Shown here in pieces: positions 46,501 through 54,253 of a stretch of 64,000 nt of DNA. The DNA is taken from the NCBI RefSeq assembly GCF_012102705.1, contig NZ_JAAVTA010000005.1:93698-157697 (forward strand), written 5' to 3'. The stretch is from Haematospirillum sp. H1815 (GTDB lineage: Bacteria > Pseudomonadota > Alphaproteobacteria > Rhodospirillales > Rhodospirillaceae). How positions within the stretch are numbered: the stretch's first letter is position 1; the number at the start of each line of letters is the position of its first letter. The notes under the pieces were generated by a model, which ran no database searches, had not been told where the DNA came from, and was given only the letters and a program-made list of their open reading frames with translations. The position numbers and the translations under genes are program-made.

Positions 46501-48885
46501 GCCTTTCAAGGATCCGGGATCAAGACCCGCATCTTCCAAGGCATGCCAAGAAACTTCCAGCAGATGACGATGTTGGGGATCAATGGAAATGGCCTCTCGC
46601 GGGCTGATCCCGAAGAACGCCGCATCGAAGCCATCGACGTTTCCCAGAAAGGCACCGTACCCCGGAATTGGCAGGTCCACATCATAGCGACCCTGCGGCA
46701 CCGAACGTACCGCATCTCCCCCATTCAGAAGAAATGTTAAAAACTCATCGGGAGATTCAGAGTTTTTCCCTGTTCCGGTTGGCATCACCAAGCCAATACC
46801 AATAACCGCAATGGGCTCTGCGCTCCCTGCTGGTAATAAGAGCGGGCGAACAGGATCCGGATCTGGTTGTGTATCCCGCCTTCCTTCCAACCACGCGACA
46901 AGAGCATCCATGTTGGGGTTGGAGAACAGAAGCGTATCGGGCAAACGCAACCCCAATGTCTTTTCCAGGCGTCCGATCACATCCAGCGCAGTGACAGAGT
47001 CCAGTCCCAGATCAAAGAAGCCGACTTGCGGGTCCAATGTCCGTGGATCAACACCTCCCAAAGCCCGGGCAACCAGCTGTTGCACCATTTGACGCAAGGA
47101 TACGCCCCCCGTGCCTTCCGGAGCGGTATCGGCAAAAAGACGGCTGTGTAAAGAGACCAAGTTGCCATCAAGCCAAGCCTGACGGACAGCCTTGCGCCGG
47201 ACCTTGCCCGAGGTTGTTCTCAGCAGTGTTCCCTTGCGGATAAAAGTTATAGCGTGCACCGGTATTCCGTGTTGACGCCCGATATCCTGACGCACCTGCT
47301 CCATCAACGCTGGCAAGTCGCCCTTGCGCAGGGCTTCCTGGACCACAACCAAAGCTTCCCCACTTTCGGTCTGGATGGAGAAAGCGGCCCCTCCCCCCGG
47401 GACAAGGCGAGGATCAAAATCGCTCACTGTTTTTTCAATATCGTTTGGATAGTGACAACGCCCATGAAAGATCATGACATCCTTCAGGCGGCCGGTTATA
47501 TAAAGCCTGCCCTCATAAAGGATTCCCAGGTCGCCGGTACGGAGATAGCGGTTCCCAGCCAAGGGGTGATCTTCTCTGACATTCAGGACAGCACCGAAAA
47601 CCTCACCGTCCGGATCGGACTTATTCCAGTAGCCCGCCGCGACTGAAGGTCCGGACACCCAGATCTCGCCAACCCTGTCTTCGGTAACAGGCATCCGGGT
47701 TTCAGGGTCGACAATCTGTATATCCTGCCCGTCAAAATCCGATCCGCAAGATACATAGGCCCTGCTTCCCTTGCCCTGTGGGGTCCCGCTGACAACACGG
47801 TTCTGCTCCAGAGCCTCGACGTCAAACCACCGGGTAACAGGCCCGTCCTGCGTTGTGCAGCCTGATACCATAAGGGTTGCCTCGGCCAGGCCATATCCGG
47901 GCCTGACCGCTTCCCGCCGTAGTCCGGCAGGAGCAAAGGCTTCAATGAAAGCATTCAGCATCAGGGGATCAACAGGCTCCGCCGCTGGCACGGCCACCTC
48001 AACCCGCGACAAGTTCAGTGCAGAAAGTCGTTCCGGTGTCAGCGCATCCAGACACGCCCTGAAACCAAAAGCCGGCCCCGGAAGCACCGTGGCGGAGAAA
48101 CGGGTTGCTGTCTCCAGCCACGTCAGCGGATCACGTGTAAACATGGCCGGTGGCATCACAACACTGCGTGCCCCATGCAGGAGTGGTGCCAGAACACCCA
48201 TGATCAGGCCCATGTCATGAAACAGGGGCAACCACGTGGCGGTTACACTGTCATGCTTCTGTAAACCATTGGCCCGACCGATAAAGGCACTGTTTAAAAG
48301 CAAACCAGCATGCGTGTTGACAACACCCTTGGGATCTCCGGTTGAACCGGATGTATATTGGAGGAAGGCAACCGTAGCAGGTGAAACATCAGGGTATGCC
48401 CAAGATTCGGGATCCGGAAAACCGGCGTCAGTGACCAGAACCTTGCATCCAACTGTACGGCAGAGTTGATCAAGAGCCTCTGCAGAATCCTGTGCGATGT
48501 GTCCGGTGGTCAGAAGAAAGCCCGGCTGGCAATCCTTGGCGATGGGCAATACTTTCGGCAACACGCGGGACACACGGGCCGAACCCGGTAGATTAACCGG
48601 GACAGCAATAACGCCGGCATACAGGCAGCCCAAAAGACCGATGACATAATCAGCACCAGAGGGAAACAGAAGCAGTGCCCGGTCCCCCGGTTTGCACGTC
48701 TGCTGCAGGGCAGATGCCAAAGCGCGAGCCTTCAGGGAAAGATGATGCCGGGAAAATGTATCTCCGGAACCGTCAAGGGTCATGAATGTTGCAATCTCAT
48801 GATCAGGATGGCTGCGGACATTGGCTTCCAAAAGCTCAACCAGACTGGAAGCACAGGCAATGTGTTCGGAACGGGATACAGACAT
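37585..48885 (-). CDS. FAAL-ACP-KS-AT-ACP-Cy-A-PCP-Cy-PCP hybrid synthase
   Basis: This is a 3766-residue assembly-line protein. Residues 1-590 are a fatty-acyl-AMP ligase (YTSGSTGDPKGVVNTHAGLL; GYGLAEATLMVSG). ACP1 has Ser630 (FFDLGLDS). KS 690-1110 has DTACSAS and HGTGTRLGDP. AT 1205-1500 has GHSVGE (Ser1299) and HAFH, which favours malonyl-CoA. ACP2 has Ser1651. Cy1 1710-2150 has DMLIIDATS. The A domain (from 2180) has pocket residues D-L-Y-N-M-S-M-I-W, close to the Cys code of HMWP2/PchE, and is split by an MT-like domain (2640-3030) with a poor SAM motif. PCP1 has Ser3124, Cy2 has DNIICDGRS and PCP2 is last. From Cy1 on this equals HMWP2 without its salicyl carrier. No KR lies between AT and ACP2. 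AGGAGA precedes the start, 17 nt after the previous gene. Confidence 0.93.
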   Translation of the reverse strand: MSVSRSEHIACASSLVELLEANVRSHPDHEIATFMTLDGSGDTFSRHHLSLKARALASALQQTCKPGDRALLLFPSGADYVIGLLGCLYAGVIAVPVNLPGSARVSRVLPKVLPIAKDCQPGFLLTTGHIAQDSAEALDQLCRTVGCKVLVTDAGFPDPESWAYPDVSPATVAFLQYTSGSTGDPKGVVNTHAGLLLNSAFIGRANGLQKHDSVTATWLPLFHDMGLIMGVLAPLLHGARSVVMPPAMFTRDPLTWLETATRFSATVLPGPAFGFRACLDALTPERLSALNLSRVEVAVPAAEPVDPLMLNAFIEAFAPAGLRREAVRPGYGLAEATLMVSGCTTQDGPVTRWFDVEALEQNRVVSGTPQGKGSRAYVSCGSDFDGQDIQIVDPETRMPVTEDRVGEIWVSGPSVAAGYWNKSDPDGEVFGAVLNVREDHPLAGNRYLRTGDLGILYEGRLYITGRLKDVMIFHGRCHYPNDIEKTVSDFDPRLVPGGGAAFSIQTESGEALVVVQEALRKGDLPALMEQVRQDIGRQHGIPVHAITFIRKGTLLRTTSGKVRRKAVRQAWLDGNLVSLHSRLFADTAPEGTGGVSLRQMVQQLVARALGGVDPRTLDPQVGFFDLGLDSVTALDVIGRLEKTLGLRLPDTLLFSNPNMDALVAWLEGRRDTQPDPDPVRPLLLPAGSAEPIAVIGIGLVMPTGTGKNSESPDEFLTFLLNGGDAVRSVPQGRYDVDLPIPGYGAFLGNVDGFDAAFFGISPREAISIDPQHRHLLEVSWHALEDAGLDPGSLKGSDTGVFVGISGSEYAHLPFLSGDADPFDVHYAPGISTAAAAGRLSYVLGFEGPALSLDTACSASMVAVHLACQGLRAGECSLALAAGAKVQILPEIDLALHKAGMLAPDGRCKTFDKDADGYVRGEGCAVLVLKPLSHALADGNRVRAVIRQSVVRQDGTRAGLTVPDGHAQEAMIRKVLRRSGLSPDAIDYVELHGTGTRLGDPIEFNALSRIFGADGNRSAPLLMGSVKTNIGHLEAAAGIAGLVKTILALESGVLPPHGNLQTINPAIALQDIPARLPAQPEPWPERTGEAPRRALVSSFGFTGAIACAVLESAPAWHDGATSASDPDRPAWMLALSASSPNALEVLSHQYAERVANTGIPLAPLLNGAHRCRSHLPIRRAVVGRNRDELVQALSRIRGQFRRSLTAPRIAFVFSGQSTQYPGMTRGLYAFEPRFRSALDEVSAVLEPCLGFPVTELLFAESDTRLGQTQYDQPALFAVGYALARMWIDLGVQPDFIIGHSVGEFQAAVIAGILPLHQAAHLVVERGRLMQALPAGGAMAALRMKLDEATDLLLQADSPTLAIAAINGPEDIVIGGDDKALQFFLTPLKERGLSVRMLDVSHAFHTPLMDPVLEHLEQAASGLQAAEPRIPMWSTVDRSYVDPERMGSGAYWRDHARNPVSFVPAVQAAIAHGCSVFLEIGPAAVLTPLIRRTLVSMALEEMPVSLSSLRRDACDAVTILDTLAKLYEAGVNPDWSVISRGPVLPPQHLPLYPFERRTYWMSARRVYQGVSTEEHRIDVCEASAACAGSDTAYRLTPVAASEQDLAAALVSMEPEQYASGMLDLVTHLLSRILRIEPQRLLPGQDLLSMGLDSILAMEFVRSVNQLLAISCALRPVFETPTTDAISHYLCTLMTQAREIPREHDADLIPDASNRYQPFPLTELQYAYWAGRSQAFAMGNIACHAYLETESVTLDPRCLEDAWNVLIQRHDALRLVIDADGRQHILPDVPLYHVPVVDMSGADVASAEAHVQAWRDEMEHQVLPTERWPLFDVRVTRMPGGKIRLHLSIDMLIIDATSSQIVWDELEALCRHGANPDHAGLLPLSLSFRDYVLARQHRQDFLAERDAARVWWTNRLDALPPAPDLPLAVDPATITNPVFVRHSARLEAGLWSAIKDQAALSGITPAALLVSAFADALAAWSASSRFTLNLTIFDRRLWHPDVPRLVGDFTSVVLLGVDRDGRAAFIDNARTLFADMMEALEHRAFSAVDVLRDMARSRDQRKMLMPVVFTSQLGTIPPSQSNRADSVLGNLVRAVTQTPQVWIDQQVSEAADGSLVINWDMVEALFPEGMPQAMFEAYCTLLERLGQDRTTWLHPVGPLLPHEQRQVRAVVNNTHASIPEGLLHEPFFRKARENSDQTALVGGDDTTWSYGDLAAWSVRIAHAVRGTLAQPAHGQRVAVLMEKGPEQVAAVLGVLAAGHTYVPIDPAWPDLRVSGILDSADITVLLVQSWRHAEITARFGEGRKRHVLDVSEAALFRYPDTVPEPAAIHPEDAAYIIYTSGSTGVPKGVVIDHRGPLNTVIDVNSRFGVTCKDRVFGLSSLSFDLSVYDIFGTFACGATLVLPHEDDRRDPVRWSRLCRQYGVTVWNSVPALLDMLLTEADPVAVGGLRVVMLSGDWVPLSLPERLRTFSPHVRLVCMGGATEASIWSNWFLVDRVEPHWRSVPYGYPLSNQGYRVLDSGLNDRPDWVPGDLYITGIGLAKEYAGDPEKTAASFPCHPDDGMRLYRTGDMARYWPDGVIEFLGRKDHQVKIAGHRIETGEIEAALLSHPAVRDAVVDALGHDGEIKRLVAWFTVDPAHMDAAPCFLPDLSRDPDTVQEEYGQVVSGLHAVAGCPIPGQTPAAYEALWALMSKVARQCVRDTLLAAGLFVEPGSCLARDDVFRILRCDDRFTSVATGWLAMLLETGELVAHDDNLLTPSGLQNHVWDDLANEARRVGFPAGILASLKQGSGMRLFVVRGEEDPLALFYGADDVLSPEYLARLDPLYERGLAAVHAVLADRAGQATLEQPLRVLEIGARGGLASREILEGLGNTLHYTVTDTSRLFLDRARQVLDAVDGPAIDFSLLDPDQDPVFQGFPLHGFDVVIACNALHRSRNIPRLLGFLSRLLVPGGLVLAPEITRSSPLQGVTVALLEEGYRHLEDQRQQAGQPLLDPNGWEGMFSAAGWPVVRAVPLLTHADMHPGVHVLAACSPTSAHGFTVNVLQDYLSARVPVYMMPSAFLLLDSVPLSSNGKVDRQALPKPVGTGMRRRSSSLVTATEQKLAVLWREVLGVDGLGREDSFFDLGGDSLTAVRLVERVRSELDKDIRVRDVFDAPVLAAFATRLDVVESCEEEALPALVPAPQDRFRPFALTDVQEAYWIGRQISGISTWLYLEIDVDDVDPAQLAVAWNRLVHCHDMLRAVVDENGQQRVLETVPDYAMPIIDGRMLSLPACEQHTLAWRQDMSHQVRPTEQWPLFDIRIIRTAESQVRIFFGIDNIICDGRSIQMLLRMWLSLARMDDPLTTPLSVPGLSFRDYLCAVEGIQGTGRWRRSLAWWLQRMEHLPPAPDLPLAMDPDCIEKPTFERREGRLSPEQWVALRAHAVAAGVTPNAVLLSAYGLTLGAFSSRRDLTLNLTLFNRLPLHPDVDHLIGDFTSLVLLAIGPDPQQTFVDTVRAVQARLWDDIGHMQVSAVRVLRDFARHHGLEQAPTFPVVFTSGLGAGSSTGEDNLPGRFGFGITQTPQTWLDHQVLEKDGGLFFNWDSVQGLFPEGLLDEAFEAYSRFLESLVDAAPWQSPSRGYVPENSFDRFRRMSVKRMPQYHVGASAPADKDRADVEKELSALVQSVGNLVSAPPRDRTFFEIGLSSLTLVRLHQAIRRTMGLECRVVDLFRYPTLSALAAHLLTLRSASQGDTGSTRSGILAAVAQGDASLRRARRRDLKAKVHSSMEPAQ

Positions 48886-48902
48886 ATCGGGGCATTCTCC
48901 TG

Positions 48903-51900
48903 CTATGACCGGGTATGCGCCGGACAGCGGATGATGGTTTCAATGGCTTGGGCCAGGGCATCGAGAGCAACAGGATCTGTAAGAAGGCTCCAGTGGTTCC
49001 CCTGGACTGGCAGGACAGGGGCAATTCCAGCGGGCCAGACGGGGAGATACTGCCATTCCGGAGGCACCTCTGTGGCCGTAATCACCAGGCTTGGTGGATC
49101 AACAAAAGGTGTGGGTATGTCTTGCATCGCCGTACGATGGGCCTGAACCATGGTAGCAAAACGCTGGACCAGTGCTTGCTCCTGCTTGTGGTCAAGATCG
49201 GCTTCCTGGATGCCCAGCAAGGTCATCAAGACAGACGATGTTTCCGGGGCAGCCGGCATGCCAGAGGGATCGGGGCGGCCGGGGGCAAAGGCACCGACAG
49301 GTGGTGGATCCAACAGAACAGATCCGGCAACAGAAAGACCATCATCTTTCAGGGCGGATATCAGGCCGGGAATGGCCAAGGCACCAAAAGACCACCCGCC
49401 CAAATACAGGGGACATGAACCCAAGCCAGAAGATAACTGGCCAATCACCCCCCTGAAATACTGAACAAGATCAGGCAGGGTGCAAGCCGGCTGTTCACCC
49501 TTGGCAAGCCCCGGTGCCCGCAGGGCTGTCACCGCTATCGTAGCGTCAAGCCGTGCCGCCAGAGGCGCAAAAAGAGTGGCCATGCCATCACTGCCGGGCA
49601 GCAGGATCAAGTGTGCTTTTACGTCCCCGCCCGTCTTTAGATGTAAGACAGCCGGTAAATTATCAGGCTCCAACAATGGAACAGCACCAGATTCATGCAG
49701 TGCGACCGCAAAATCACGCAGAACCGGATTTTCGAACAAAAGACGCAGCGTTGGAGTACCACAGCCCATCGTTCGCAGCGTGCTGATCAAATGCGTGGCC
49801 AGCAGACTGTCTCCTCCTGACAGGAAGAAATTATCCCCGGGGCCGGGCATATTACCCAGAATATCCGCCCACACCGTGGCAATGGTCTTTTCAAGGGGCG
49901 TATACGCGGCATCCGCTGAACAGCCTGCCGTAACAGATGGTACCAGCAAGGCCAATGCCTTGCGATCTACCTTGCCATTCAGACCCAGCGGGAACCGGTC
50001 CAGAACAATAAAAGACGATGGCAGCATGCCGGGAGGCAGGTATTCCGACAATTCACGCACCAAGGCAGACTGATCGAGGGAAACAGCCCGGTCGGGAGTA
50101 CGGGCAACAAAAACATGCTGGCCAGCCCAGGCTGCACCACCGTCGCAAACACAGGGGACAAGGAAACCTGCGTCTTCCAGAACGCGACACCAAGTTTCCG
50201 CATCAACCAATGGCCGACCATCATCGCGGCGGAAGTCCGTGAAATGGCCAAATCCTTCAAGAAAACCGGCTGTCATCAGCTGCAACAGGTTGTGTCGTGT
50301 TGCCTCGCGCAGGACCAGGAGCCCGCCCGGCTTCAACACCGAACGAAGGTTGGCAAGGGCTACCGGAATATCACGCACATCGTGCAGAACATTGCTGGCT
50401 ACAACGATATCCGCACTGTGCTCTCCCAGCCCCGCAGAAGATGGGGGCCTGGAAATATCCCAGCATGTTGTACGCAGAAACGAGCAATCAGAGAAACCGG
50501 AGCGGGAGTGATCCAGAAAGAAGGGCGAGATATCTGTAAACAGATATTCACTGCGCCCCGGATCCAAGGCAGGCAGAACATGGGCTGTTGTTCCACCGGT
50601 TCCGGCACCAACTTCGATAACGGATACAGTGGAATCAGGGGCCGCATCTGCAAAAGCACGAACCGCTGCGGCAACCATCATCCCATAAGGAGCTGACAAG
50701 GGATTATGGCGGTAAAGATCACCCGCCAAGGCACTGTCCCCACCGGGAAACAGAACTTCAACCGGATCAAGGTGGCCATCCAGAAGTTCGTCACAATGCG
50801 CAATACACGCCTCGACCCAGTCCGTAATCCGGAAATTCTCAAAGTCAGCCTCTACAAACTTTAAGTCTTGTAGTAATGCCTGCCCGGCATCAGGATCGCA
50901 CCGCAAGGGCCGCAGGACTGAGAAGCTGCCAGCATCTACCTCTACCAGTACATCTGCCGCAACCAATGCCTTGATCCACTGTTCCAGAAGACCGGCATAA
51001 CGCTCGGCAACACCACTGCGGCGCATGATCTCTGGCATGGTTAGCGGAACAGGACCGTCAAACACATTCCGTCGGGCCAGCACTGTTTCCATCACAGACA
51101 AAGCCAGACGATCCCCTGCAACACCAAAAGCTTTTGCGCAGGCCTGGATATCAGGGCCAAGACCGGGAACCGGGACCGACAACGCCTCACATGCCCTTTG
51201 ATATCGATCCGCCGACAAGGATGGGAGAAGGGAGAATGCAGAATTGGCAGCCGGCACAGGAACAGGGACAACAAAGGCCGTAATACGTCCACCACTGCCG
51301 CCAGATACCCCGGGTGTGAAAACAGCGACCGCATCACGAACTCCGCTGGCATGGATCAAGGCAGCCTCAATATCGCCCAGTTCAATGCGCTGACCGGCGA
51401 CCTTGACCTGATTGTCCTCCCTTCCCAGGAACTCCAGAGTACCATCAGGCCAATAGCAGGCCATATCTCCAGTTCGGTACAGTCGCTCACCTGTTTGTGG
51501 GTGTTGTACAAAAGATTGTGCTGTTTTTTCCGGGTCATTCTGATAGCCATCCGCCAGACCAGCCCCGGCAATATAAAGGTCCCCGGCGACATAGTCCGGT
51601 CGATCCCGCCATCTTCGGTCAAGAACGTGGTAACGCTGGTTGGACAGCGGGAACCCATAGGGAATGGAACGCCACGCCGGATCAACATTCTTGATCTCGA
51701 ACCAGTTGGACCAGATCGAAGCCTCCGTCGCACCACCCATGGCAATAATACGGACATCGGGAAACAAAGCCCTCAACCGCCCCGGCAGGCCAACCGGAAT
51801 CCAGTCACCGGACAGAAGAACAAGGCGCAGACCCCGGGGTGTTTGCGCCTGTCCCTTTTCCAGCACATCAACCAACAGCTCCAGAAGGGCCGGGACCGTG

Positions 51901-54110
51901 TTCCAGATCGTCACACAATGACGATCCATCAGGTCAGCCCAGTGCAGGGGATCAAGGCGCTGGTCTTCATCTGGAAGAACCAGTGCCCCACCCGCCCCCA
52001 GAACACCAAAAATATCGTAAACAGACAGGTCAAAGGCCAGAGATGAAAGAGCAAGAACCCGGTCGTGTGGACCAACACCAAAGCGATAACTGATATCAGC
52101 CACGGTGTTGGCAGCAGCCCGATGACTGATCATAACCCCCTTGGGTATTCCGGTTGATCCAGATGTATAGATAACGTAGGCCAGATCTTCTGGTTGACGC
52201 AGCTGACACACAGGTAGACGACCCGGCCTGGGAATAACGGGAAGAGAGGGATCAAGACAACGCATATGATTGGGCACAGCATACTCTTGATGACACAGCA
52301 CAAGCTGCACACCCGCACTGTCAAGAACCTGTGCCAGACGGGCCCGTGGCGTATCAAGTGCAACAGGCACATAGATTCCACCGGCCTCGAGGACAGCCAG
52401 AACGGCAATAATTTGTTCCGGGCCTTTCGGCAGAACAACCGCCACAGAATCGCCAGGCTCTATGTCCAGACAAGCCGCAAGTTGTTCCGAACGCTGCAAC
52501 AACGTCGCATAGTCAAGACACTCCGCTCCATGGAACAGAGCAGGTGCACACGCTAAAAGGCTGTTCTGGTTCTGTCCATGCTCAAAAACGGGGTGATGAA
52601 GAAGGAATGGCTCGAACGGCGTATCGGTTGCATTCGCGCTCTGGCGTGGCTCCAACTGGGCCGCTGTCAGCAAAGAACCAACAGGCTGCGGCCAGGCCTG
52701 TTCAGAATCAACCAGAGAAGCCAGAAGCCTGTCATAGGCATCCATCATGCCCTCGACCAGCCCCGGCGGAAAAAGGTCTTCGATAACAATCCAGTTCCAA
52801 ACCAATTCGCCACGCCGCACCATAACCTGGTGATCAAGCCAAACCTGCGGTGTTGCCGTTTCTAGGCATATTGGCTCGCCAAGCAACGCCCCTTCCCGTT
52901 CCATATCAGCCAAGTGATCAATATCCATGCCAAGCAGGCTGGTAAAGACCACCGGCATGCGTCCGGCATCCACAGTTCCGGACAAACGCGACACATCACG
53001 CATGACATCAACACCGGAGTAGACCCGGTGCGCCAGTCCGCCCCACATCTCCTTCTGTATATGTTGGGCCCGCTCATAGAGGGATTTGTTCTCGGTACAA
53101 TCAACCGTGACCAGAAGGACCGAGGTAAAATCACCGACCAGCCGCATCACATCCGGATGCAGGCGTTCGCGGTTGAAATGCGTCAGATTGACCGTAAAAC
53201 GGGGAGACCGTGACCAGTATGCTAGAACTTCAGAGAATACTGCCAGAAGGACAGCGGATCCGGTCAAGCCATGCTCTGCCGCACGATGAACAAGGCGTGA
53301 CCAAGCCTGTGGGGCCAAGCTCCGGATGTGTCTGCGGAAGCGTGGGAAAGGAAGGGATACAGGCGCGACAGCAAGGGGAAGATCAGGAGGAGGTGCCATA
53401 TCAGGAAGACGCTGAAGCCACCATGAGCGGGCCTCATTCCAGGCCGGCGTCCCACGTCTCTTCTCTGTTGCAAGAACATAGTCACGAAATGAAAAAGAAG
53501 GCGGCGGGTCAACAGGCATCCCCGCATACAAGCGCTCAAGATCCGCAAGAAATACGTGGAAGCTCTGGACGTCAAACATCAAGAGATCAATATCAAGATG
53601 CAGATGAAAGCAGACATCCGAAAGCCGGGTAACACGCATCTCGAACAATGGCCATGTCCCTGCATCCAGAACCTGGCGGGACATCCTGTCACGCGTCATG
53701 GATACAGCTTGGTCAGCCTCCTCTGTGCCAAGGCTATCAACCATTACTGTATACCAAGGCACTTCGGGCAGAATACGCTGGCGTCCATCAGATTGGATGA
53801 TGGCACGCATCATATCGTGACGCCGAATAACCTCGTTCCAAGCTTTTTCTAGCCTTTGCACATCCAATGCGCTCAAGGCCCATTCAAAATAAACATGACA
53901 GGCCACATTCCCCAGTTCCAAGGAGCTGCTGCGACCAACCCAATAAGCGTGCTGGATATCGGTCAGGGGGAAAGGATGGTGGCGTTCGTTATCATCTTGG
54001 CCAGCACTCCTGACGGCACAACCTTCCCTCATCACCGCAACATGTTCCAACATCACCAACGCTCCCGGGTACAAACGCCGTACAATCACGGACGGTGTAC
54101 ATGACGGCAT
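48903..54110 (-). CDS. Terminal NRPS: Cy-A(MT)-PCP-TE
   Basis: This is a 1735-residue NRPS. The heterocyclization domain (45-480) has DIDLLMFDVQS with the D-x4-D-x2-S motif (Asp175, Asp180, Ser183). The A domain (505-950) has pocket residues D-L-Y-N-L-S-M-I-W, a Cys code. Embedded in it is a methyltransferase (near 1164, SVIEVGAGTGGTTAHVLPAL) with a good SAM motif. Next come a PCP (FFLSGGDSLLA, Ser1435) and a thioesterase (GGWSFGALA, Ser1574; GNHWSLL). This is the PchF layout and does the work of the NRPS end of HMWP1: last Cys, ring closure, methylation, release. It comes first among the synthase genes although it acts last. The start is uncertain; Met20 and Met27 are alternatives. Confidence 0.92.
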   Translation of the reverse strand: MPSCTPSVIVRRLYPGALVMLEHVAVMREGCAVRSAGQDDNERHHPFPLTDIQHAYWVGRSSSLELGNVACHVYFEWALSALDVQRLEKAWNEVIRRHDMMRAIIQSDGRQRILPEVPWYTVMVDSLGTEEADQAVSMTRDRMSRQVLDAGTWPLFEMRVTRLSDVCFHLHLDIDLLMFDVQSFHVFLADLERLYAGMPVDPPPSFSFRDYVLATEKRRGTPAWNEARSWWLQRLPDMAPPPDLPLAVAPVSLPFPRFRRHIRSLAPQAWSRLVHRAAEHGLTGSAVLLAVFSEVLAYWSRSPRFTVNLTHFNRERLHPDVMRLVGDFTSVLLVTVDCTENKSLYERAQHIQKEMWGGLAHRVYSGVDVMRDVSRLSGTVDAGRMPVVFTSLLGMDIDHLADMEREGALLGEPICLETATPQVWLDHQVMVRRGELVWNWIVIEDLFPPGLVEGMMDAYDRLLASLVDSEQAWPQPVGSLLTAAQLEPRQSANATDTPFEPFLLHHPVFEHGQNQNSLLACAPALFHGAECLDYATLLQRSEQLAACLDIEPGDSVAVVLPKGPEQIIAVLAVLEAGGIYVPVALDTPRARLAQVLDSAGVQLVLCHQEYAVPNHMRCLDPSLPVIPRPGRLPVCQLRQPEDLAYVIYTSGSTGIPKGVMISHRAAANTVADISYRFGVGPHDRVLALSSLAFDLSVYDIFGVLGAGGALVLPDEDQRLDPLHWADLMDRHCVTIWNTVPALLELLVDVLEKGQAQTPRGLRLVLLSGDWIPVGLPGRLRALFPDVRIIAMGGATEASIWSNWFEIKNVDPAWRSIPYGFPLSNQRYHVLDRRWRDRPDYVAGDLYIAGAGLADGYQNDPEKTAQSFVQHPQTGERLYRTGDMACYWPDGTLEFLGREDNQVKVAGQRIELGDIEAALIHASGVRDAVAVFTPGVSGGSGGRITAFVVPVPVPAANSAFSLLPSLSADRYQRACEALSVPVPGLGPDIQACAKAFGVAGDRLALSVMETVLARRNVFDGPVPLTMPEIMRRSGVAERYAGLLEQWIKALVAADVLVEVDAGSFSVLRPLRCDPDAGQALLQDLKFVEADFENFRITDWVEACIAHCDELLDGHLDPVEVLFPGGDSALAGDLYRHNPLSAPYGMMVAAAVRAFADAAPDSTVSVIEVGAGTGGTTAHVLPALDPGRSEYLFTDISPFFLDHSRSGFSDCSFLRTTCWDISRPPSSAGLGEHSADIVVASNVLHDVRDIPVALANLRSVLKPGGLLVLREATRHNLLQLMTAGFLEGFGHFTDFRRDDGRPLVDAETWCRVLEDAGFLVPCVCDGGAAWAGQHVFVARTPDRAVSLDQSALVRELSEYLPPGMLPSSFIVLDRFPLGLNGKVDRKALALLVPSVTAGCSADAAYTPLEKTIATVWADILGNMPGPGDNFFLSGGDSLLATHLISTLRTMGCGTPTLRLLFENPVLRDFAVALHESGAVPLLEPDNLPAVLHLKTGGDVKAHLILLPGSDGMATLFAPLAARLDATIAVTALRAPGLAKGEQPACTLPDLVQYFRGVIGQLSSGLGSCPLYLGGWSFGALAIPGLISALKDDGLSVAGSVLLDPPPVGAFAPGRPDPSGMPAAPETSSVLMTLLGIQEADLDHKQEQALVQRFATMVQAHRTAMQDIPTPFVDPPSLVITATEVPPEWQYLPVWPAGIAPVLPVQGNHWSLLTDPVALDALAQAIETIIRCPAHTRS

Positions 54111-54126
54111 GTTGGCACCAATCTCT

Positions 54127-54155
54127 ATTGCGATTAGTTATCAATGCATCGCAAT
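54127..54155. promoter_or_regulatory. Inverted repeat in the gap upstream of the NRPS gene
   Basis: ATTGCGAT and ATCGCAAT form perfect 8-bp arms 13 nt apart, in the 143-nt gap between transporter and NRPS genes. TGCGATTAG inside the left arm resembles the TGCGATCAGG repeats found at 27928 and 57960. It may be a secondary operator for the synthase genes. Confidence 0.35.
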
Positions 54156-54253
54156 CGGGACTAAAAGAGTTTTCTGATAAAACACCCAGCATTTTTCTGC
54201 CCTGTTTGCAGAGGGCTAGGGTATTATAGAGATCGGAAGACACAATGCACGAT

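Noticed and set aside
47100..48885. N-terminal ligase as a salicyl-AMP ligase (YbtE type)
   Set aside because: About 590 residues with the wording of fatty-acyl-AMP ligases and fused to an ACP-KS; no salicylate synthase gene in the window.
37585..54110. Long similar blocks in the two NRPS proteins as repeats or assembly duplication
   Set aside because: They are homologous Cy and A domains with many differences, normal for modular synthases.
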